64,000 bases of DNA from Spiribacter salilacus (GTDB taxonomy: Bacteria > Pseudomonadota > Gammaproteobacteria > Nitrococcales > Nitrococcaceae), in assembly GCF_009649225.1 (NCBI RefSeq), contig NZ_WJPP01000003.1, forward strand, positions 186,001-250,000, in the 5' to 3' direction. The position numbers and the translations under genes were made by a program. Below are positions 1-8,545 of the stretch, in pieces; within the stretch, counting starts at the first letter, position 1; each line of letters begins with the position of its first letter. The notes below the pieces were generated by a model that worked only from the letters and a program-made list of their open reading frames with translations, was not told where the DNA came from and searched no databases.

Positions 1-429
1 GATGCGCTCGCGCTGTTTGCGTTGCCGCGAGACATGGGTGAAACCCCCGATGGACTGCCCATGAGCGTAAACATTGGCCGGTTTGGCCCGTATGTTCGCT
101 TTGGTGATCAATTCGCATCGCTCAAAAAAGACGATGACCCTTACACGATTGATCGTGAAACCGCACTCGAGCGGGTTGAAGAGAAAAAGATCAACGAAGC
201 CAAGCGCACGATTCAAACGTTTGATGATGGCGCTATTAAAGTGATGCGCGGCCGGTTTGGCCCCTACATTACCGATGGGCGCAAGCGTGCCAAAATTCCA
301 AAAGATGAAGAAGCAGAAACGCTGACAGCCCCTCGTTGTCGTGAATTAATTGCTGAGGCACCCGAGCCAAAGGGTAAGGCAAAAAAAACCAAAGCAAAAC
401 CCAAGGCTCGTAAAACCACCAAGTCATGA
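1..429 (+). CDS. topA: DNA topoisomerase I, C-terminal end (partial)
   Basis: The open frame runs in from the left edge and ends at TGA 427-429, so only about 142 C-terminal residues are present. It holds two copies of the topoisomerase C-terminal repeat, each opening with GRFGPY (codons starting near 79 and 253), followed by a Lys/Ala/Pro-rich basic tail (KGKAKKTKAKPKARKTTKS). This region binds DNA and helps strand passage; the Toprim and active-site Tyr domains lie outside the window. The ATG of tsaC overlaps its stop (ATGA), so the two are probably translated together. The family call rests on the repeats and on the topA-tsaC order, which is common in gammaproteobacteria. Confidence 0.88.
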   Translation, partial: DALALFALPRDMGETPDGLPMSVNIGRFGPYVRFGDQFASLKKDDDPYTIDRETALERVEEKKINEAKRTIQTFDDGAIKVMRGRFGPYITDGRKRAKIPKDEEAETLTAPRCRELIAEAPEPKGKAKKTKAKPKARKTTKS

Positions 430-983
430 AACCCTCACCCATTGCTCTGCGCCGCATTGGCGCACTCATTCAGGCAGGAGGCATTGGTGCCTACCCTACC
501 GAAGGGGTTTATGGCTTGGGCTGTGATCCACTCAATGAACAGGCAATCGCACGCGTTATTGCGCTAAAAGGGCGCGCTGATGACAAAGGCCTCATCGTGA
601 TTGCGGCTAGCCAGCGTCAGCTTGACCCGTTTGTGGCATGGCCAGAAGGCTTTACTCTGCAGGCTGGTCCACGCCCAGTTACCTGGGTAGTGCCCGCCGC
701 AGAGGGGCTGCCGCCTTTATTAACCGGGGGGCGTGAAACCATTGCGGTTCGGGTAACGAACCACCCGCCGGTTATTGCCCTATGCAATGCCGCGGGCATG
801 CCCTTGGTATCCACCAGCGCCAATCGCAGTGGCCGCCCGGCCTGTCGTTACGATTGGCAAATCAGAAAGCAATTTCGGCACGGCGTAGAATGGATACTGC
901 CAGCTAAGCTTGGAAACCAACGCGGCCCCTCTGAGATCAGAGAGGCCGCGACGGGTCGAGTGCTACGCCCAGCTGGTGGCTAG
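426..983 (+). CDS. tsaC: Threonylcarbamoyl-AMP synthase TsaC (YrdC/Sua5 family)
   Basis: Makes threonylcarbamoyl-AMP from threonine, bicarbonate and ATP, the first step of the t6A37 modification of ANN-decoding tRNAs in the cytoplasm. The 185-aa protein is a single YrdC domain, the usual length for TsaC and without the Sua5 C-terminal extension. Visible family motifs are YPTEGVYGLGCDP near residue 24, the KGR...KGLI nucleotide-binding segment near residues 48-57, and the STSANRSG loop near 130. The start is the ATG overlapping the topA stop. A convergent gene ends 13 bp downstream. Confidence 0.93.
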   Translation: MKPSPIALRRIGALIQAGGIGAYPTEGVYGLGCDPLNEQAIARVIALKGRADDKGLIVIAASQRQLDPFVAWPEGFTLQAGPRPVTWVVPAAEGLPPLLTGGRETIAVRVTNHPPVIALCNAAGMPLVSTSANRSGRPACRYDWQIRKQFRHGVEWILPAKLGNQRGPSEIREAATGRVLRPAGG

Positions 984-996
984 ACGCTAAAAGGCG

Positions 997-2073
997 CTAG
1001 GCGGGTTTATCCCGTTGACTAACGGCAACCCCCGATTTAACACCCGCTTCACTGGCGTCTATTGCCTGATCTTTCACATCTTCATACCAAAGATCATGAT
1101 GCTGTTTGGCCCACTCAACACTGACATAGCCAGTTGCCATGCCGTCGATAGCGCCTTCGGTGCCCGCCGTACCAATATAGGCGTGCCCTAAGAATAGCCC
1201 AATCCACAGGATAGCTGCCACGGCGTGTACAAGCGAAGCCTGCTGCATGATTTCGCGCGTTTGACCCCAAATAGGGAAGTTCAAAACCACACCGGTAATG
1301 CAAACGATGCCACCCACGAGGACCACAAACCAAAACCAGACTTTCTCGCCGCCATTCATCCGGCCTGCGGATGGATGCTTGCCGCCAAAGATACCGCCAC
1401 CGGCCTTAAACCACTCCCAGTCGGTCTTATTCGGTACGTTATGCCAAACCCAGGCGAGTGCCATTGCCGCTACGCAAGCCGCAAAGAACGGCCCCGAATA
1501 GTTATGGCTCATCATGGCCACCTCGGCATACGCTGCAAAGCCCGCTGGCCCAAGAATCGGAATGAGCACAGCACGGCCAAACAACAGGCTTAGCCCGGTA
1601 ATCGATAAAACGATAAACAGGGTTGCCGTTGTCCAATGCAGCACGCGCTCCCACAACTTCCATCTCAATACCACTTGGCCGGTGGGGCGATGATCGAGGC
1701 GATTTCTGCCACCAATCAAATAAGCCAACGTAATCGCGATTACCGCGGCCGCAAGCACCCATGGCATCACGTTTGCTACTAAGCCATTACGAATCTGCCG
1801 CCAGTTTTCACCACCGTTATGAATCAGAACGCCAGCCTCCGGTGACTGCACGGTGGTTATGCCCGATACGCCCTCGCGAACAGAGCGCCAAGTGGTCTCT
1901 GAGCGCGGGTTTACCTCTTCAAATGAAGATCCTTGCGCCGAGGCCAGCTCAACAAACAAATAACCGCTCAGGGGCGCCACCATCGCGCCAACCGCAATCA
2001 GCAGGATGCTCCAGAGCATGATTTTAACGTGTACGCGCTTGGCCCTAGCCTTCGCATCACCTTGCTTTTTCAT
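997..2073 (-). CDS. fdhC: Formate dehydrogenase gamma subunit (cytochrome b556)
   Basis: Membrane anchor that takes electrons from the iron-sulfur beta subunit and passes them through haem b to the quinone pool. The 358-aa protein has an N-terminal hydrophobic segment, a periplasmic-looking stretch, then about four further membrane helices. Candidate haem-ligand His residues sit in WERVLHWTT, MSHNYSG, LVHAVAA and GHAYIGT, as in FdnI-type subunits. A longer frame could start at 2100, but the ATG at 2073 (MKKQGD) is preceded by GGAGG seven bases upstream, so I use it. The N-terminal extension before the conserved cytochrome core is typical of this longer gamma type. Last gene of the operon. Confidence 0.9.
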   Translation of the reverse strand: MKKQGDAKARAKRVHVKIMLWSILLIAVGAMVAPLSGYLFVELASAQGSSFEEVNPRSETTWRSVREGVSGITTVQSPEAGVLIHNGGENWRQIRNGLVANVMPWVLAAAVIAITLAYLIGGRNRLDHRPTGQVVLRWKLWERVLHWTTATLFIVLSITGLSLLFGRAVLIPILGPAGFAAYAEVAMMSHNYSGPFFAACVAAMALAWVWHNVPNKTDWEWFKAGGGIFGGKHPSAGRMNGGEKVWFWFVVLVGGIVCITGVVLNFPIWGQTREIMQQASLVHAVAAILWIGLFLGHAYIGTAGTEGAIDGMATGYVSVEWAKQHHDLWYEDVKDQAIDASEAGVKSGVAVSQRDKPA

Positions 2074-2102
2074 ATCAAATCCTCCTGTGCTGAGATGCAA
2101 TC

Positions 2103-2315
2103 TCAGCGATCCCGCTGTCCACCGAAGCGTTCGCGCAAAGCGTCCTCGCGTTCGGCTGAGCCGGCTTGATTCAGCAATGGATCATCACTGCCCTTGTAGA
2201 CACCGGGTTCATAGAGCGTGACATCACTCGCTGACTCATAACAGCCGGTGAGCGTGAACACGAGCAGACCGAGTGCCGCCATTTTGGCCAGTCGGGATCC
2301 GAAGACGGACACCAT
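2103..2315 (-). CDS. Small lipoprotein of the formate dehydrogenase operon
   Basis: A 70-aa protein beginning MVSVFGSRLAKMAAL with a lipoprotein signal peptide and lipobox LTGC (Cys at about residue 25), followed by a short hydrophilic tail rich in charged residues. It should be lipid-anchored and face the periplasm, where the catalytic subunit also acts. An earlier in-frame start at 2387 would overlap fdhB; the ATG at 2315 has GGAGG upstream. It lies between the beta and gamma subunit genes with gaps of 35 and 29 bp, so it is almost surely co-transcribed. I do not recognise a family. An assembly or tethering role is only inference. Confidence 0.72.
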   Translation of the reverse strand: MVSVFGSRLAKMAALGLLVFTLTGCYESASDVTLYEPGVYKGSDDPLLNQAGSAEREDALRERFGGQRDR

Positions 2316-2350
2316 TGAAGTTACCTCCAACATTGGGAGCGAAGGGCGCG

Positions 2351-2941
2351 TCACACGCCCGCTCCGTATGCTTGTTCCCAACCCCAAGTTTGGGGTCGTC
2401 CTGAACGACGCAATGTCCGCTCGCGGAAGATATCGGCCACCATGTCGCCATCACCAGCAAGCAACGCCTTGGTCGAGCACATCTCCGCACAGGCCGGTAA
2501 TTTGCCCTCGGCCACACGGTTGGCACCGTACTTGGCATACTCATCGTTACTGTTGTTAGCGGTAGGACCACCGGCACAGAACGTGCACTTGTCCATTTTT
2601 CCGCGCACCCCAAAGGCCTCTTGCTGCGGGTACTGCGGCGCGCCAAATGGGCAAGCATAAAAGCAGTAGCCACAACCGATGCAGAGATCTTTATCGTGCA
2701 AGACGATGCCGTCATCGGTGGTGTAGAAACAGTCCACCGGGCAGACCGCCGCACAAGGGGCATCCGTACAGTGCATGCAGGCAACAGAGATCGATTTCTC
2801 CCCTGGCACACCGTCATTGATGGTGACCACTCGGCGGCGATTAACGCCCCAAGGCACTTCGTTTTCGTTTTTACATGCGGTTACACAAGCGTTGCATTCA
2901 ATACACCGCTCGGCGTCACACAGGAATTTCATTCGGGCCAT
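2351..2941 (-). CDS. fdhB: Formate dehydrogenase beta subunit, 4x[4Fe-4S]
   Basis: Electron-transfer subunit linking the catalytic subunit to the cytochrome. The 196-aa protein carries four ferredoxin-type Cys groups: CIECNACVTAC near residue 13, CMHCTDAPCAAVCP near 55, CIGCGYCFYACP near 87 and the split CTFC...CAEMC pair near 119-155. It is far shorter than E. coli FdnH (about 294 aa) and has no C-terminal membrane helix. It therefore resembles the short beta subunits of the Wolinella type and must bind the membrane only through fdhC. The ATG at 2941 has GGAGGAG eight bases upstream, and the gap to fdhA is 29 bp. Confidence 0.93.
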   Translation of the reverse strand: MARMKFLCDAERCIECNACVTACKNENEVPWGVNRRRVVTINDGVPGEKSISVACMHCTDAPCAAVCPVDCFYTTDDGIVLHDKDLCIGCGYCFYACPFGAPQYPQQEAFGVRGKMDKCTFCAGGPTANNSNDEYAKYGANRVAEGKLPACAEMCSTKALLAGDGDMVADIFRERTLRRSGRPQTWGWEQAYGAGV

Positions 2942-2970
2942 TTTGGCTCTCCTCCAGAAAAGTTCCCGCC

Positions 2971-5952
2971 TTAGGCGGCGCGAATTTCACAAAGCGTTGA
3001 CTTGGTCTCTTGCATTTGCGTGACCCGGTCGTAGCCGTACGTTGTAGCCGTGTTACAGGCCTCACCTCGAACATAAGGCGCCGTGCCTTCCGGATAACGG
3101 TCTAACAGGTCTTCACCCTGATAATGACCACCGAAATGGAATGGCGTCCAAACGGTGCCACGCGGCACACGCTCCGTTACCATCGCCTTCACCCGAATGC
3201 TGCCGCCCTCAGGGCCATCAAGCCAGACGTCCTGACCATCGGCAATTTGCCGGTCATTAGCATCCGCTGGATGAATTTCGACAAACATCTCCTGCTGCAA
3301 CTCAGCCAGCCATGGGTTAGAGCGAGTTTCCTCACCGCCGCCTTCGTATTCAACGAGTCGGCCACTGGTAAAGATCAGCGGGAAGTCGCGTGAATAATCT
3401 TCGCTCTGCACCGAGGCATAACGGGTTGGCAACCGGTAAGAGGCCTTCACATCCTCATAGGTTGGGTACTCAGCCACCAAGTCGTAACGCGGTGTGTACA
3501 GCGGCTCACGGTGAACCGGAATCGGATCAGGGAACTGCCATACCTCACAACGTGCCTTGGCATTACCAAATGGCGCACAACCATGGGCAATGACCACACG
3601 CTGAATACCGCCAGACAGGTCAGTTTTCCAATTAACGCCGTCCAGCTTCTCCAGCACCTCAGTACTTGCGGTACGGATATTGCGTGGCAGATCACTTGAA
3701 TCGACGCCAGCAACGCGGGCACAAGCTTCAAGCTCTTCACGGGTAAGATCCACATGCCATCCCAGCTGACGCAGGGTGGCAAACGTGAACTCAGGATAAC
3801 CATCGCGCAGCTCAGAGCCTTCTGAGAAGGATCCATTGGCCAGCAGACTTTCGCCCTCACGCTCTACGCCAAAGCGGGCACGGAAGGTGAGGCCACCGTC
3901 TTTAACCGGCTGACTCGGATCGTAAAGCACATGCGTGCCAGGATGGTTCATCTCTGGCGTGCCCCAACATGGCCATGGCAGACCGTAGTAGTCGCCATCG
4001 CAAGGGCCACCCACTGCACGTAGCGTTGTGGTGTCAAACGTGTGCTTATTCTCAAGATGCAGCTTGAGACGCTCCGGGCTCTGACCGGTATAACCGATCG
4101 TCCAAGTGCCCCGGTTGATCTCACGCAGCGTATCTTCTGGGTTTGGCATGTCGTCGCCTTCGATCGAGATGTTTTTAAACATCTGATCTTCAAAGCCAAA
4201 CTTCTGAGCCAAACGATAGAGAATCTGTGCATCCGTTTTGGATTCAAACAGCGGATCGATCACCTGCTCACGCCACTGCAAAGAGCGGTTTGACGCCGTG
4301 GCCGAGCCGCGCTGCTCAAACTGCGTACAGGTTGGCAGCAGATACACACCATCGGTGCGCTCACTCATTACCGCCAGATGGGTTGGATAAGGATCAGAGA
4401 TCACGACCAAGTCGAGTTTCTCGACGGCCTCTTTCATATCCGGCCCACGTGTCTGCGAGTTAACGGCATGACCCTGGAAGAAGACCGCCCGGGTGTTATC
4501 TCGCTGGCTCAGGTTAGATGGATCTTCTAAGATCCCGTCAATCCAGCGTGACACAGGAATACCCACAATATTCATTGGGTGTGCCATGTTGCCGCCGCCG
4601 GCATCGTACTGGCCATCATCAAAGCGGCTCTTGATGTAGTCGAAGTCTACATCCCAAACCCGGCACCAATGGCGCCACGCGCCTTCGGCAAGGCCATAGT
4701 AGCCTGGCAGTGTGTGCGAGTTGGGGCCGACATCGGTGGCGCCCTGCACGTTGTCGTGACCGCGGAAGATATTGGCACCTCCGCCAGAAACGCCGATATT
4801 ACCCAAGGCCAACTGCAAAATGCAGTACGCACGGGTGTTGTTGTTGCCAACGTGATGCTGCGTACCCCCCATGCACCATACGATGGTGCCCGGGCGATGT
4901 TCAGCCATCGTTTTAGCGGCTTCGTAAACCTGTGCTTCTGGCACACCGGTTACATCTTCAACACGGGCTGGCGTCCAATGTGCAACTTCTTCGCGCACTT
5001 TATCTAGGCCATACACCCGCTGGTTGACGTACTCACGATCTTCCCAGCCATTCTCAAAGATATGCCAAAGCATGCCCCAAATCAGTGGCACGTCTGTACC
5101 GGCACGGAAGCTAATATGCTGATCGGCATGGGCAGCGGTTCGAGTAAACCGAGGATCTGCCACAATCATCTTCGCCCCGTTTTCCTTAGCGCGCAGGATA
5201 TGCTGCATGGAAACCGGATGCGCCTCAGCCGCATTACTACCGATAAAGAACATGCACTTGGCGTTATGCATGTCGTTGTAGCTGTTGGTCATGGCGCCGT
5301 AGCCCCATGTATTGGCCACGCCAGCAACCGTTGTGGAATGGCAGATACGCGCCTGATGGTCGATATTATTGGTGCCCCAGAACGCAACAAACTTACGTTG
5401 CAGGTAGCTGCCTTCGTTGTTGGACTTCGAAGACCCACACCACCAAACGGAATCTGGGCCACTTTCTTCACGGATCTTCATGAACTGATCGCCAATCTCG
5501 TTGATGGCGTCATCCCAGCTCATCCGCTTCCAGCGCCCGCCTTCCAGCTTCATGGGATATTTGATGCGCTTCTCGCCAATGCCGTGTTCACGCAACGAGG
5601 CGCCTTTGGCACAATGAGCGCCCAAGTTAAATGGCGAATCGAAATCCGGCTCTTGGCCCGTCCAAACGCCGTTTTGCACCTCGGCAACCACGCCACAACC
5701 CACGGAACAATGGGTACACACTGAACGTTTGATTTCAGCAGCAACACCCGCTTCACGCGTGTTCTTCTCGGCCGCATTGGCCCGTCGCATCATCGTGGGT
5801 GGCAGGGCAGCGCCAACGGCTGCGGCGCCTGCCGTCAAACCGGAGCGACGCAGGAACGTACGTCGATCCATCGCCGTGTAGAACATGCTAGGAAAGCCAC
5901 TGCGTGCGACTTGCTCGGCGCCTGCGCTGGTATTTTTCTTTATTAGTTTCAT
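2971..5952 (-). CDS. fdhA: Formate dehydrogenase catalytic subunit (Mo/W-bisPGD, Cys type)
   Basis: Oxidises formate to CO2 in the periplasm. The 993-aa protein starts with a Tat signal, DRRTFLRRSG at residues 29-38 followed by an Ala-rich hydrophobic stretch. Next comes the N-terminal [4Fe-4S] motif, with Cys79, Cys82, Cys86 and Cys114. The residue that coordinates the metal is Cys204 (ARICHS, codon TGC), where FdnG-type enzymes have selenocysteine, so the enzyme needs no selenium. The molybdopterin-binding core and the C-terminal dinucleotide-binding domain (LIFTSGRLVEYEGGGEET, near residue 860) follow. Tat export fits the small Tat protein and TorD-like chaperone genes just upstream. Whether Mo or W is used cannot be told. 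Confidence 0.96.
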   Translation of the reverse strand: MKLIKKNTSAGAEQVARSGFPSMFYTAMDRRTFLRRSGLTAGAAAVGAALPPTMMRRANAAEKNTREAGVAAEIKRSVCTHCSVGCGVVAEVQNGVWTGQEPDFDSPFNLGAHCAKGASLREHGIGEKRIKYPMKLEGGRWKRMSWDDAINEIGDQFMKIREESGPDSVWWCGSSKSNNEGSYLQRKFVAFWGTNNIDHQARICHSTTVAGVANTWGYGAMTNSYNDMHNAKCMFFIGSNAAEAHPVSMQHILRAKENGAKMIVADPRFTRTAAHADQHISFRAGTDVPLIWGMLWHIFENGWEDREYVNQRVYGLDKVREEVAHWTPARVEDVTGVPEAQVYEAAKTMAEHRPGTIVWCMGGTQHHVGNNNTRAYCILQLALGNIGVSGGGANIFRGHDNVQGATDVGPNSHTLPGYYGLAEGAWRHWCRVWDVDFDYIKSRFDDGQYDAGGGNMAHPMNIVGIPVSRWIDGILEDPSNLSQRDNTRAVFFQGHAVNSQTRGPDMKEAVEKLDLVVISDPYPTHLAVMSERTDGVYLLPTCTQFEQRGSATASNRSLQWREQVIDPLFESKTDAQILYRLAQKFGFEDQMFKNISIEGDDMPNPEDTLREINRGTWTIGYTGQSPERLKLHLENKHTFDTTTLRAVGGPCDGDYYGLPWPCWGTPEMNHPGTHVLYDPSQPVKDGGLTFRARFGVEREGESLLANGSFSEGSELRDGYPEFTFATLRQLGWHVDLTREELEACARVAGVDSSDLPRNIRTASTEVLEKLDGVNWKTDLSGGIQRVVIAHGCAPFGNAKARCEVWQFPDPIPVHREPLYTPRYDLVAEYPTYEDVKASYRLPTRYASVQSEDYSRDFPLIFTSGRLVEYEGGGEETRSNPWLAELQQEMFVEIHPADANDRQIADGQDVWLDGPEGGSIRVKAMVTERVPRGTVWTPFHFGGHYQGEDLLDRYPEGTAPYVRGEACNTATTYGYDRVTQMQETKSTLCEIRAA

Positions 5953-5967
5953 AACAAACGCTCCGAA

Positions 5968-6183
5968 TTAGCTACGAGCTAAGTCATAGAAGCGACGCAC
6001 ATGCGCCGTTTCCTGATAGCCCTTCACTTTAGATGAAGAGGATTCGGCATGATCAGCCGTTGGTGCTGGCTCAGAAGCCATCACCCCAGACCCCGCCGCT
6101 ACGCCAACGGCAGCGCCGCCAACAACCAAGCCTTTAAGAAAACTCCGCCGGCTTTCGTTACGCTCTGACTTTTCTGAACTCAT
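5968..6183 (-). CDS. Formate dehydrogenase region Tat-signal protein
   Basis: A 71-aa protein with a clear twin-arginine motif (RRSFLKG, about residues 13-19) and hydrophobic h-region, then a short polar tail ending near HVRRFYDLARS. It matches the small family of Tat-targeted proteins encoded directly before fdhA in many proteobacteria. Their exact function is not established; a role in maturation or export of the catalytic subunit is usually supposed. The frame could start at 6264, but the ATG at 6183 is preceded by AGGAGGAG and avoids overlapping the torD-like gene. The gap to fdhA is 15 bp. Confidence 0.85.
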   Translation of the reverse strand: MSSEKSERNESRRSFLKGLVVGGAAVGVAAGSGVMASEPAPTADHAESSSSKVKGYQETAHVRRFYDLARS

Positions 6184-6208
6184 GATGCTCTCCTCCTGAG
6201 CCTGGCCC

Positions 6209-6820
6209 TTAGGCCATTTCCAGATACTGCTTTTCAGCCACAATAAAGCGCTCTGCAAAAGCACCTACGGACCGGTAAAAAACTGCGGACTTCGCTTTTT
6301 GAAGATCCTGCATGAAACGCTCCACCCAGCTTGCCAGGTGATCATTAAAAAACACGCGCTGCCCCGCAACAGAAACACCGTCGGGGCCACTCAAAATGGC
6401 CATTGAATCGAACAATGCCGAAATGTGATCTTCTGGCTCGTACACTTCTGCTTCACGCTCTAAACCGAGCGCTTTCAAGTCATCACGCAACTTAACCAGA
6501 GGCCGACCCATCAGAAACCCGGTTTGATACCAAGATCCATAAGGCATGAGTTCGCCTCGGCCGATACCGATAAACAAATCGTGATACTCGATATCCAGCG
6601 CTTCAAGATCGTCTTGTTGGCAGCGTCCAGCCGCATCAGCCATCCCACGCCAGCCCTCGGCAAGCGGGCCTGCTTGTTCGTCAACATCAAGGGTAGCGAG
6701 CGGAGCGAGAAGATCAGGGGTGGGGGTGCGGGCAAACAGCGCTGAGAGCAGCGCATACGTGCGCGAACGAAGGTAATCCTCCGGTGCCTGCTGCTCATCC
6801 ATTAACGCATTAGCCTGCAT
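6209..6820 (-). CDS. TorD/DmsD-family molybdoenzyme chaperone
   Basis: Cytoplasmic chaperone expected to bind the Tat signal or apo-form of FdhA and to hold it until the cofactor is inserted. The 203-aa, helix-rich protein has the family signature EYHDLFIGIGRGELMPYGSWYQTGFLMG near residues 75-100 and EPEDHISALFDSM near 127-140. The ATG at 6820 has GGGGAG upstream; an upstream in-frame start at 6874 is less likely. It sits between the multi-cluster iron-sulfur gene and the small Tat gene, in the order expected for an fdh operon. An 82-bp gap upstream may hold a secondary promoter. Confidence 0.88.
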   Translation of the reverse strand: MQANALMDEQQAPEDYLRSRTYALLSALFARTPTPDLLAPLATLDVDEQAGPLAEGWRGMADAAGRCQQDDLEALDIEYHDLFIGIGRGELMPYGSWYQTGFLMGRPLVKLRDDLKALGLEREAEVYEPEDHISALFDSMAILSGPDGVSVAGQRVFFNDHLASWVERFMQDLQKAKSAVFYRSVGAFAERFIVAEKQYLEMA

Positions 6821-6844
6821 ACATTCTCCCCTCTTGTATCGTGC

Positions 6845-6874
6845 TTTATAGCCTGCGTGTCTGACAAATGGCAA
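6845..6874 (-). promoter_or_regulatory. Possible internal sigma-70 promoter before torD-fdhABC
   Basis: Reading the minus strand, TTGCCA (6869-6874) is followed after 18 bp by TATAAA (6845-6850), 24 bp before the torD-like start codon. This is the largest gap inside the fdh operon (82 bp), so a second promoter separating the accessory genes from the structural genes is reasonable. Spacing is one base longer than optimal. Inference only. Confidence 0.35.
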
Positions 6875-6902
6875 CTGGTTTTTATGTTGCGCTGCGCCAT
6901 TA

Positions 6903-8543
6903 CTAGCCGCCTAAGCGGCTACCTTCCTCATCAAACAAATCACGAATACGACAGTCTTCACACATCTTTAATCGCTCAAACGCCCGTGTATCGCCAAACA
7001 TCCAGTGGCCTGATAACTGCTCAGTGATCTTTGAAATCATTTTCTCTGTGGCAAATGCCTTGCCACAGCCAACGCAGTGAAACGGCTTTTCTTCATTCAG
7101 TACGCGCTGAGCTGGATTCGCAAACGCGGGCAGGTGCAAGCGCGCGTCAAGCTGGATGGCATCTTCAGGACAGGCCGTTTCACACAGCCCGCATTGCAAA
7201 CAGCGCGACTCATCAAATAATAATCGCGGCTCACCACCGCCTGTCGTAACAGCCTCTACCGGGCAAACCGCTGCGCAAGACATACACAAAGTACAGGTCT
7301 GCTGATTCACCACTATTTGTCCAAACGGTGACCCCTTTGGCAGCGCTGTGGTCGTATCGGCCCGCGCGGGCCGATACAAATGCGCAAAGGCACGCTGAAT
7401 TCGATCTCGTTTACTACCGCTTAAGCTGTACTTGGCGGCTGGCAGACCATGTCCGTCATGTAAGGGCAGCGATTGCAGAACGGCAACATCACGTAAAACC
7501 TGCACTCGGTCAGGCTCTAGCTGCAGCGCCTCAAGCACCGGCACAAATAACGCCCGCTGCGACTCGCTGGCCTCTGCCAATGAGGCCTCAGCCTGCTCTG
7601 GCAATAGCACCCAGACATCGCTGGCGCCCATCGCCAGTAACGTCAGCCAAATATCCGGGCCAATGCTGCCCGCATCTTCAACGGCAATGGTTAACACGCG
7701 TTCCGGCAAATCCGCTGCCACCGCTTCTATTGCCTGCACACCGGCATCGTCATCGTGAAATAGCACGGCCGGCGGGTTTTTCGTCTGCTCCGCCCAAATC
7801 TTGAGCGCACGTCGCAAGGCCCCCAGCAAATCAGCAGCGTGAGGGAAGGCATAACTGATCGCACCACTCGGGCAAACCACCGCACAACTTCCACAGCCTT
7901 GGCAAAGGTAGGGATCAACTTCGATTGTTTCGCCTTTCGAGAAGATTGCCCCGGTAGCACAAGCATCCATACAGCGCGTACAACCGGTTAGGCCACGAGC
8001 ACCGTGCGCACAAAGATTTTCATCGTAGGCAAAAAATCGGGGTTTTTGAAAATCGCCAATCAGCTCTGGCAATAAGGCAAGCGCATGCGCCAAGGCCTCT
8101 GGATCTGAGCCGGGGCGCGAATACCCCAGCGGCGGCTTTTCAACGGTAATAACCGGCTGCGCAGATAGATCAAGCACCAAATCAAAACTACCCAGGCTAA
8201 CTTCTCCGGCATCGCCATCTATCGAGGCCTCAAACGCCCCTAAATAACCGGTTAACCGAGGGCGACCCCGCGCCAGTAAAAACTGCTCACGCTCAAGCCC
8301 TTCAATCGGCGCATCATCATTGACCACGATGGCGCAAGTCAGCTGATCCGATAACCCGCGAGCTGCTTCTAAGGCGCGCGCCGTGGCGCCGATAATCAAC
8401 AAGCGGCCTGCCGAGCGATATTCCACAAACCCCGCAGTACCTAAGTTAGCTTCAGCTAAGCCTGCCAGCGCCATTGCCCGTGCGGCTCCGTCTGCTGTTA
8501 CAGCAGGCAGCTCACTGGCAGGGGCGTGTTTAATCTCTAACAA
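6903..8543 (-). CDS. Multi-cluster [4Fe-4S] protein of the fdh operon
   Basis: A 546-aa soluble iron-sulfur protein. In order: an N-terminal region of about 170 residues with a Rossmann-like stretch (GRLLIIGATARALEAARGL near 45); a Cys group CAHGARGLTGCTRCMDAC near 181; CQGCGSCAVVCP near 215; a middle domain without Cys clusters; CTLCMSCAAVCP and CLQCGLCETACP near 420-460. The C-terminal part has CVGCGK and CEDC pairs that look like a zinc or further metal site. That gives about four [4Fe-4S] clusters. It resembles the 4Fe-4S proteins found beside fdhABC in many proteobacteria. It may carry electrons or help assemble clusters, but its role is not known to me. No signal peptide is visible, so it is probably cytoplasmic. 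Confidence 0.85.
   Translation of the reverse strand: MLEIKHAPASELPAVTADGAARAMALAGLAEANLGTAGFVEYRSAGRLLIIGATARALEAARGLSDQLTCAIVVNDDAPIEGLEREQFLLARGRPRLTGYLGAFEASIDGDAGEVSLGSFDLVLDLSAQPVITVEKPPLGYSRPGSDPEALAHALALLPELIGDFQKPRFFAYDENLCAHGARGLTGCTRCMDACATGAIFSKGETIEVDPYLCQGCGSCAVVCPSGAISYAFPHAADLLGALRRALKIWAEQTKNPPAVLFHDDDAGVQAIEAVAADLPERVLTIAVEDAGSIGPDIWLTLLAMGASDVWVLLPEQAEASLAEASESQRALFVPVLEALQLEPDRVQVLRDVAVLQSLPLHDGHGLPAAKYSLSGSKRDRIQRAFAHLYRPARADTTTALPKGSPFGQIVVNQQTCTLCMSCAAVCPVEAVTTGGGEPRLLFDESRCLQCGLCETACPEDAIQLDARLHLPAFANPAQRVLNEEKPFHCVGCGKAFATEKMISKITEQLSGHWMFGDTRAFERLKMCEDCRIRDLFDEEGSRLGG
6904..6921. repeat. Perfect hairpin at the 3' end of the iron-sulfur gene
   Basis: TAGCCGC-CTAA-GCGGCTA, seven-base arms with a four-base loop, overlaps the stop codon of the iron-sulfur gene. 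No U-run follows in the direction of transcription, so it is not a typical terminator. It could protect the upstream message from 3' decay or slow read-through into torD-fdhABC. Confidence 0.5.
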
Positions 8544-8545
8544 GG

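Noticed and set aside
5339-5343. Possible selenocysteine codon in fdhA
   Set aside because: The metal-ligand codon is TGC (Cys204) and the frame has no internal TGA, so no recoding is needed.
5062-5724. A 220-aa open frame on the plus strand inside fdhA
   Set aside because: It lies wholly antisense to a full-length, well-conserved gene, has no Shine-Dalgarno and no recognisable domain; a GC-skewed shadow frame.
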